From Alphaproteobacteria bacterium (GTDB taxonomy: Bacteria > Pseudomonadota > Alphaproteobacteria > Micropepsales > Micropepsaceae): a DNA stretch of 21,152 nt. The notes under the pieces were generated by a model. It made no database searches. It saw nothing but the letters and a program-made list of their open reading frames with translations, and was not told the DNA's origin. Location of the stretch: contig JAPLPI010000070.1 of assembly GCA_026400305.1 (NCBI GenBank), forward strand, positions 1-21,152. The letters are read 5' to 3'. Shown in pieces: positions 16,056 through 21,152 of the stretch. Position 1 is the first letter of the stretch, and each line of letters starts with the position of its first letter. The translations under genes were made by a program, and so were the position numbers.

Positions 16056-16223
16056 ATGCTGCGGTGCCACAAATGTTTCCGCACCGGCATGGCCAAATGG
16101 GAAGCCACCCAGACTGGGGGGCTGGCGCTGTCGCCGGACTTTCACCGCCGCGCTCGCCTGCCTTTGAGCCTGCCGCCGGAAATTGTCTGTGATTGCGGAA
16201 TGGCCCAGCTGGATTATGACTGA
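16056..16223 (+). CDS. Small putative zinc-binding protein (55 residues), unknown function
   Basis: A short frame ATG 16056 to TGA 16223 encodes MLRCHKCFRTG at its start and IVCDCGMAQLDYD at its end. The CxxC at residues 4-7 and CxC at 45-47 are placed like the two halves of a zinc ribbon; the middle has HRRARLPLSLPPEI. An in-frame TGA stands directly upstream (16050-16052), so ATG 16056 is the earliest start. Shine-Dalgarno is poor. It fills most of the gap between the SixA-type gene and the GNAT gene, ending 15 bases from the latter's stop. No family is recognised; the reading as a real gene rests on Cys spacing and context. Confidence 0.5.
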   Translation: MLRCHKCFRTGMAKWEATQTGGLALSPDFHRRARLPLSLPPEIVCDCGMAQLDYD

Positions 16224-16238
16224 CCAAGGCTAGGAAGA

Positions 16239-16784
16239 TCAGGATTGAATCGTCCGGGTCTGCTTCTTGGTCGCTAGCTTCTTCCAGCCAAACCCGATTT
16301 CCGGCGTCAGTTCGCCCATCAGCTTTGTAGTACGGGTGGCGACGCGCACCCCGCCCATCGCCTCGTAGAAGAAGCAGGCATTGTTGCGAGAATGCGCCCA
16401 GATCAGGCAGGAGCACAACTTGCGTTCCTTGAAGGCATTGAACGCTCCGTCCAGAAGCGCGCGCCCGGTGCCGCGCCCAATAAATGAGGGATCGACATAC
16501 AGCGTGTAGACTTCGCCTTCAAAGTCCGCGCCGCCGTTGCGCGCTGCGCCCAGGCTGCAAAGCCCGATCGGGCCGTAATGCGTATCTTCGGCCACCAGCA
16601 CGGTGCCGCCGCCCTTGATGGTGGTCTGCCAGCGCGCGGTATGGCTCTTGCGCGACATGGCGGCGAGCAAAGCGTGGGAAATCACGCCTGCGTAAGTGTC
16701 CTGCCAGGATTCTATGTAGATGCGCGCGAGGTCTGCGGCATCATCAGGCCGCGCAGTGCGAACACTCAGCGCGAGGTTGTTCAT
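16239..16784 (-). CDS. GNAT-family N-acetyltransferase
   Basis: A 181-residue Gcn5-related acetyltransferase. The N-terminal VRTARPDDAADLARIYIESWQ and the acetyl-CoA loop VDPSFIGRGTGRALLDGAF (Q/RxxGxG/A type, about 113-131) are characteristic; FYEAMGG is the usual motif B element. The acceptor substrate cannot be predicted. ATG 16784 (MNNLALSVRTA) is preferred to 16820, because the upstream codons cover an operator-like dyad. It lies 3' of the dehydrogenase on the same strand, 93 bases away. Confidence 0.85.
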   Translation of the reverse strand: MNNLALSVRTARPDDAADLARIYIESWQDTYAGVISHALLAAMSRKSHTARWQTTIKGGGTVLVAEDTHYGPIGLCSLGAARNGGADFEGEVYTLYVDPSFIGRGTGRALLDGAFNAFKERKLCSCLIWAHSRNNACFFYEAMGGVRVATRTTKLMGELTPEIGFGWKKLATKKQTRTIQS

Positions 16785-16812
16785 GGCGATCAGCGTGAGG
16801 CAAGAAATACGG

Positions 16813-16837
16813 CGCTGCAAGTGTCACTTCGCTGCAA
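16813..16837. promoter_or_regulatory. Operator-like dyad with flanking direct repeats before the GNAT gene
   Basis: CGCTGCAA occurs at 16813-16820 and again at 16830-16837, a 17-base period. Between them AAGTG-T-CACTT (16819-16829) is a perfect inverted repeat. The unit sits about 30-50 bases upstream of the GNAT ATG (16784). The form suits a repressor site, but the regulator is unknown and chance is possible. Confidence 0.3.
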
Positions 16838-16877
16838 AGAGAATTTTTTTGACTTGTTGTTTCAACGAAGCGGGCCG

Positions 16878-17736
16878 CTAACCAAGCAGTGGCTTGTCCT
16901 GAACGCGCGCCAGAAACCTGGCGTTTTGCTCTCCGCCTTGTCCGTAATTCTTGGTAGTGCTCCAGTCGGCAATCTGCCCAAAATGGGCCGCAATATCGTC
17001 GGCACTGGCATTGCGGCCGAGATTTATGCCGTCCGTTTCCATGATCTGGGCGGCGGCAAAGGCGCCGGCGGCGGCAGTGAGAATCATGCCGGTAGGCGCA
17101 TCTTCCGACGCCAGATAGACGACTGCTGGCGAAACAAATTCCGATTTTAGCATTTCCAGCACCGTCGGCGGCATCAAGGCTTCGGTCATGCGGGTGGCGG
17201 CCACCGGGCAGATGGCATTGACCTTGATATTGTCCTTAGCGCCTTCCAGCTTCAGCGAATTCATGAAGCCCACCAGCGACAGTTTGGCGGCGCCGTAATT
17301 GGTCTGGCCGAAATTGCCGTACAGGCCGGTGGAGGAGGTGGTGACCACGATGCGGCCATAGCCTTGCGCCTTCATGATCTCCCACACTGCCTTGCACGGC
17401 TTGACCGTGCCCAGAAGGTGCACGTCCATTACGGCGGTGAAAATTCTTCAGCTCTATCTTGCCAAAGCTCTTGTCGCGCAGGATGCCGGCATTGGCGATC
17501 AGCGCATCGATGCGGCCACATTTGTCCATGGTTTGCTTGACCAGGTGCGCCACGCCGGAATCGTCGCTGACCGAGGCACCATTGGCGATGGCCTCGCCGC
17601 CGCCGTCCAGCGCGCCGCCCAAATCGTTGATCACGACTTTCGCGCCCAGTTTGGCCAACGCCAAAGCGTGCGCCCGGCCCAATCCCCCGCCGGTGCCGGT
17701 TAGGATGGCAACCTTGTCCTTGAAGGAAATGGCCAT
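16878..17736 (-). pseudogene. Short-chain dehydrogenase (hydroxyacyl-CoA dehydrogenase-like SDR), frameshifted
   Basis: Reading from ATG 17736 gives a Rossmann start with TGTGGGLG (13-20) and NAG (82-84) up to ELKNF, then the frame is lost. Coding resumes in another frame with [14 protein letters not shown] and runs to 16878, with the catalytic Ser region TTSSTGLYG and YGAAK. Removing one base from the TTTT run (AAAA at 17440-17443 on the plus strand) joins both parts as [14 protein letters not shown] second defect is an in-frame gap: LGGALDG passes directly to [11 protein letters not shown], where homologues of the multifunctional-enzyme-type SDRs have about 17-22 more residues. The likely ancestral role is 3-hydroxyacyl-CoA oxidation; substrate not provable. 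Confidence 0.78.
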
Positions 17737-17776
17737 GGCGATACTCCCAACTGTTCTGCTTATTGAATGGTCGCTC

Positions 17777-17799
17777 GCCGGTACGCTGCCGCTACCGGC
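17777..17799. terminator. Hairpin between acyltransferase and dehydrogenase genes
   Basis: GCCGGTA (17777-17783) and TACCGGC (17793-17799) form a perfect 7-bp stem around a 9-base loop in the 84-base gap downstream of the minus-strand acyltransferase. No U-run follows on either strand, so it may be a processing or attenuating hairpin rather than an intrinsic terminator. Confidence 0.3.
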
Positions 17800-17820
17800 C
17801 GCGCCGACGCTCCATAACGC

Positions 17821-19017
17821 TCAGGATGGCGTTGGGATGCTTTTCGGGTCAAGGCGGCGGCGGAGCCGTTCGCGCAACCACGCCGCGGCGGGCAGTTCGA
17901 TGAATTGCGCCAGCAAGCCGCCCCACAGCACGCAGGCAATGACCAGCACCAGAGGTTCCAGCCACCAGATTAGGCTGGAAAAGGGCATGCCCAGCACAAT
18001 CGCGTCCGGCGTCGGATAGACGCGTTGCTCCAGAAAGCGGATGCCCAGCAGCCAGGCGTTCTGCCCCAGATAGATGGCATAGGACCATTCGCCCAGCCGT
18101 TGCGGCAGACGGGTCTGCAGGGCCCGCGCCACCAGGCCGCGGTCAAAGGCCAAGGCGAAGACCAGCGCTATCAGCGGCAACACGGTGAAGATGTCCATGC
18201 TGGTGTGCGACCAGCCGGTGTTCATCACGATATAGCCGAGCAGGCCCAGCAGGAGCAGTTGCAGGATCGAATGGCCCCATTCGGGCAGCCGGTCGCGCGG
18301 CTTCAGGCGGCGGAACAGCACCGCCATGCCCACGCCGATGGAAAAATCCGACAAGCCGCGCAGCACGCCATTGTGGAACGTGATGTCCAGGCCGTGCCGG
18401 GATGACAGCAGCAGCGTGATCAGGCCCGCCAGCCCAGCGCCGATCAGGGCAAAGCCGCGCCACAGCTTTCCTTCGGCCAGCCAGAGCAGGGCGGGAAACA
18501 GCAGGCACAGCGCGAATTCCACGCTCACGAACCAGGACACGCCGTTCCAGGTCAGGGTGCGCATGGTGTTCCATGCATGGACCAGGGACAGGCTGAGAAA
18601 AAAGCCTTCCGAGCTGACATTCTGGTGATACTTGGCGTCGAAGATCGAATAATAGCCGCCATGCGCGGCCAGCGCCCGCAAGCCGATCACCATCGCCAGG
18701 AGCAACAGCAGCATGAACAGGTGCAGCGGATACAGCCGGATCAGCCGCGCCCGCAGGAACGCCACATAGCCCGGGCGCCGGAGCAGGTCGTTCAGGCGCG
18801 GCCAGTAGGCATGGGTGAGGATGAAGCCGGACAGGACGAAGAAGAACTCCACCCACAGGTAACCGCGGGTGGCAAGGAAATCGAGTGGCCGCCAGCCGGA
18901 GTAATGATGGCCTTCGCTGAAGTGGAACATCACCACCACCAGCGGCGGAAAGGCGCGTGCGCCCGCCAATGCTGCGATCTTTTCCGAACTGGCTGTTTTC
19001 GCGGTCACGTTTGCCAT
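17821..19017 (-). CDS. Acyltransferase-3 family membrane protein
   Basis: A 398-residue integral membrane protein of the acyltransferase-3 family, which O-acylates cell-surface glycans such as LPS, exopolysaccharide or peptidoglycan. The diagnostic R-x10-H is visible near the N-terminus (GARAFPPLVVVMFHF), followed by FFFVLSGFILTHAY and RARLIRLYPLHL, all typical. About ten hydrophobic segments are spread across the chain and the C-terminus ends in a basic helix. Start ATG 19017 places the charged leader before the first segment. The acceptor is unknown; the Kdo hydroxylase far upstream is another surface-modifying gene but not in the same operon. Divergent from the transporter gene. Confidence 0.88.
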   Translation of the reverse strand: MANVTAKTASSEKIAALAGARAFPPLVVVMFHFSEGHHYSGWRPLDFLATRGYLWVEFFFVLSGFILTHAYWPRLNDLLRRPGYVAFLRARLIRLYPLHLFMLLLLLAMVIGLRALAAHGGYYSIFDAKYHQNVSSEGFFLSLSLVHAWNTMRTLTWNGVSWFVSVEFALCLLFPALLWLAEGKLWRGFALIGAGLAGLITLLLSSRHGLDITFHNGVLRGLSDFSIGVGMAVLFRRLKPRDRLPEWGHSILQLLLLGLLGYIVMNTGWSHTSMDIFTVLPLIALVFALAFDRGLVARALQTRLPQRLGEWSYAIYLGQNAWLLGIRFLEQRVYPTPDAIVLGMPFSSLIWWLEPLVLVIACVLWGGLLAQFIELPAAAWLRERLRRRLDPKSIPTPS

Positions 19018-19124
19018 CCCCGATTGTGACAGTATTCCCGGCGCGCGCGCCTGTCATGGGCACTGCGGCTTCACCCACGGCCAAAATCGTGTAGCGTGAA
19101 GCCGGGACTTTGGCGGGGGACTTT

Positions 19125-20375
19125 TTGTTGCCGCATCTGCAATCGGCGCTGGGTATCTGCGCCATCATCGCGCTGGCCTGGGCCCTGTCGGAGGACCGGC
19201 GCGGATTCAACTGGCGTATCGTGATCGGCACCCTGTTGCTGCAGGCTGTGGTGGCGCTGCTGCTGCTCAAGCTGCCCATGCTGCGGGATGGACTATTCCG
19301 GCTGAACGGCGTGGTCACTGCCCTGTCCACCGCCACTGGCGCAGGCACCAGCTTCATCTTCGGCTATCTGGGCGGCGGCCCGGCGCCGTTCGCCGTCACC
19401 AATCCCGGCAACATGATCAACCTGGCCTTTGGCATCCTGCCGCTGCTGATGGTGATCAGCGCCTTGTCCGCCATCCTGTGGCACTGGCGTGTCCTGCCCG
19501 CCATCGTGCACGGCTTGGCGGTGGTGCTGAAGCGCAGCCTGGGGCTGGGCGGTGCGGTTGGGCTGGGCGCGGCCGCGACCGTATTCCTGGGCAATATCGA
19601 AGGCCAGCTGGTGATCCGTCCCTATCTGGCGCGGATGGCGCGCACCGAACTTTTCATCCTGATGACGGTGGGCCTGTCGGTGATCGCCGGCACGGTGTTC
19701 GTGCTCTACGCCACCATCCTCAAGGACGTGCTGCCCGGTGCGCTGGGGCATCTGCTGGTGGCATCGCTGATGTCGTTGCCGGCCGGTGTGTTGATGGCGC
19801 GCATCATGGTGCCGGGCCCGGCGGAAACCGAGCTCTCCGAAAAGCAGGAAACGTTGCATTACCGCTCCACCATGGACGCGATGGCCCAGGGCACCGAAGA
19901 CGGGCTGAAAATCTATCTGCAGATCCTGGCTATGCTGATCGTGATGACCTCGCTGATGGCGCTGGCCAACGTGATTCTGGGCCATCTGCCGGCCGTGACC
20001 GGTGCGCCCCTGACATTGGAACGCATGCTGGGCTGGCTGTTTGCGCCCTTTGTCTGGCTGCTGGGCGTGCCGGCGGGCCAGGCCGGCGCGGCCGGCGGAC
20101 TGATGGGCATCAAGATCATTCTCACCGAGCTGGTGGCGTATCTGCGGCTGGCGACCCTGCCGGCGGGAACCCTGGATGCGCGCAGCACCCAGATCATGGT
20201 CTATGCGATGTGCGGCTTCGCCAATTTCGCCAGCGTCGGCATCCTGATCGCCGGGATGAGCGCGCTGATTCCCGACCGCCGCGACGAGGTCGTGTCCCTG
20301 GCGCTGAAAGCGCTGGTGGCCGGAACCCTGGCCAGCGGGCTGTCGGGCGCCATGATCGGGTTGCTGCCCTTCTGA
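19125..20375 (+). CDS. Concentrative nucleoside transporter, NupC/CNT family
   Basis: An approximately 416-residue inner-membrane protein of the CNT family, ion-coupled nucleoside importers. Conserved pieces: GAGTSFIFGYLGGG with PFAVTNPG (about 80-103), GNIEGQLVIRPYLARM (about 163-178, usually GxxEAPLLIRPYL, so EG for EA is a variation), GTEDGLKIYLQI, and CGFANFASVGI near the C-terminus. Many hydrophobic segments are present. The frame opens after a TAG at 19092; no ATG exists near the start. TTG 19125 is chosen because GGGGGA (19114-19119) lies 5-6 bases before it; TTG 19110 or 19128 are alternatives. Confidence 0.87.
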   Translation: MLPHLQSALGICAIIALAWALSEDRRGFNWRIVIGTLLLQAVVALLLLKLPMLRDGLFRLNGVVTALSTATGAGTSFIFGYLGGGPAPFAVTNPGNMINLAFGILPLLMVISALSAILWHWRVLPAIVHGLAVVLKRSLGLGGAVGLGAAATVFLGNIEGQLVIRPYLARMARTELFILMTVGLSVIAGTVFVLYATILKDVLPGALGHLLVASLMSLPAGVLMARIMVPGPAETELSEKQETLHYRSTMDAMAQGTEDGLKIYLQILAMLIVMTSLMALANVILGHLPAVTGAPLTLERMLGWLFAPFVWLLGVPAGQAGAAGGLMGIKIILTELVAYLRLATLPAGTLDARSTQIMVYAMCGFANFASVGILIAGMSALIPDRRDEVVSLALKALVAGTLASGLSGAMIGLLPF

Positions 20376-20395
20376 GGACATCCTAGAATCGGATC

Positions 20396-21152
20396 ATGCA
20401 TGTGCGCACCTGGCCGGCCATTTTTCTTATTCTGTTGGCCGGATGCGCGCCCGGCTTTGCGCCGTCGGGCGATGCGCGCATGACACCTGTGATCGGTGAC
20501 GAGATGCTGGTCGCCCGGTACGGTGCGCAGTTGCCGCTGCGCCGCTGGGAGGCACAGGACAAGCCACGCGCCGTGATCGTGGGGCTGCACGGTATGAGCG
20601 ACTATTCGGGGGCTTTCGACATGCCCGGCAAGGTGTGGGCGAAACAGGGCATCACCACCATTGCCTATGACCAGCGGGGTTTTGGCCGCAATCCCAATCC
20701 GGGTGTGTGGGCGGGCGCGGACACGATGCGCGGCGACCTCAATGATGCCGTGGCGGCGGCGCGCATCCGCTATCCCGGCGTGCCGGTCTATGCCCTGGGC
20801 GAAAGCATGGGCGGGGCGGTGGTCCTGACGGCGCTGACTTCGGAAAATCCGCCCGCGGTGGAAGGGGCAATCCTGGTGGCGCCGGCGGTTTGGTCGCGAG
20901 GCGACATGCCGATCCTGTACCGCACCGCTTTGTTCCTGGGCGCGCATTTTCTGCCCGGCATGATCCTGTCCAACAGCGCCGCTGGCCGGGTGGTCAAGAT
21001 CACCCCATCCGACAACATCCCCATGCTGATCGCGCTGGGCAAGGATCCGCTGTTCCAGAAGCGAACCCGCACCGACACGCTGTATGGGCTGGTGAACCTG
21101 ATGGACGAGGCGCGCACGGCGCCCGACCTTATAAAGACTGCACCGCCGATTC
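20396..21152 (+). CDS. Lipoprotein alpha/beta hydrolase (monoacylglycerol-lipase-like), 3' end outside window
   Basis: The visible 252 residues begin with a short signal peptide ending in the lipobox LAGC (Cys17), so the protein is probably lipid-anchored in the envelope. An alpha/beta hydrolase fold follows: oxyanion block VGLHGMSDYSG (about 62-72), AYDQRGFGRN (90-99) and the nucleophile elbow GESMGG with Ser137. The pattern is that of lysophospholipase or monoglyceride-lipase-type enzymes. The acid and His of the triad lie beyond the window. It starts 20 bases after the transporter stop on the same strand, so co-transcription is likely. Confidence 0.85.
   Translation, partial: MHVRTWPAIFLILLAGCAPGFAPSGDARMTPVIGDEMLVARYGAQLPLRRWEAQDKPRAVIVGLHGMSDYSGAFDMPGKVWAKQGITTIAYDQRGFGRNPNPGVWAGADTMRGDLNDAVAAARIRYPGVPVYALGESMGGAVVLTALTSENPPAVEGAILVAPAVWSRGDMPILYRTALFLGAHFLPGMILSNSAAGRVVKITPSDNIPMLIALGKDPLFQKRTRTDTLYGLVNLMDEARTAPDLIKTAPPI

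Noticed and set aside
19293..20381. 362-residue minus-strand open frame
   Set aside because: Shadow of the nucleoside transporter; extreme Gln/His/Gly composition and no recognisable domain.
1..21152. Mobile element, phage island, toxin-antitoxin or defence cluster
   Set aside because: No transposase, integrase, nuclease, terminal inverted repeat or attachment repeat was found. All genes read as ordinary chromosomal families.
1..21152. CRISPR array or tRNA/rRNA genes
   Set aside because: No regularly spaced repeats and no cloverleaf or rRNA-like sequence were recognised on either strand.

Overview
The window looks like chromosomal DNA of a GC-rich alphaproteobacterium. The evidence is a complete gcrA cell-cycle regulator (a family restricted to Alphaproteobacteria), two CcrM-type GANTC sites in the gcrA upstream region, the alphaproteobacterial gene order argD-argF-hslO followed nearby by apaG and metZ, and a phoR-phoU-phoB block. 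No rRNA, tRNA, insertion sequence, phage gene or CRISPR array was seen. Genus-level placement is not possible from reading alone.

Layout: 2-190 is the 3' end of a chemotaxis methyltransferase (cheR). On the minus strand a serine hydrolase (2199-1003) is translationally coupled to a Kdo hydroxylase acting on LPS (1010-75). Divergent from these, an acyl-CoA-ligase-type enzyme is coupled to arfB ribosome rescue (2225-4323). A small receiver gene (minus) and the phosphate-sensing block phoR, phoU, phoB (plus) follow, then a minus-strand pair, glutathione peroxidase and gcrA. From 8951 the arginine genes argD-argF run into a broken hslO that meets a truncated argE head-on. argE is coupled to folE; then come apaG, an osmC remnant and metZ, all on the minus strand. 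The last part holds a SixA-type phosphatase, a small Cys-motif ORF, a GNAT acetyltransferase, a frameshifted short-chain dehydrogenase and an acyltransferase-3 membrane protein. A CNT-type nucleoside transporter and a lipoprotein alpha/beta hydrolase running off the window end complete it.

The most striking property is not a new system but local gene decay. phoR and the receiver each carry one in-frame stop. The dehydrogenase has a 1-base frameshift in a T-run plus an in-frame deletion. hslO lacks its N-terminal part and its last zinc cysteines. argE lacks its C-terminal quarter including the last metal ligand. An OsmC gene is reduced to its two ends. The pst transporter genes usual between phoR and phoU are absent, although a Pho-box-like sequence remains. 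The damaged genes are dispensable or bypassable by family knowledge, while argD, argF, folE, metZ, gcrA, phoB and phoU read cleanly. This fits real erosion by small deletions and point mutations, but assembly or consensus errors cannot be excluded from the sequence alone.

Other points of interest are a DnaA-box-like site and GANTC site upstream of gcrA, several start codons placed 6-8 bases after a -10-like hexamer with no Shine-Dalgarno (possible leaderless mRNAs), and an unlisted 55-residue putative zinc-binding protein at 16056-16223.
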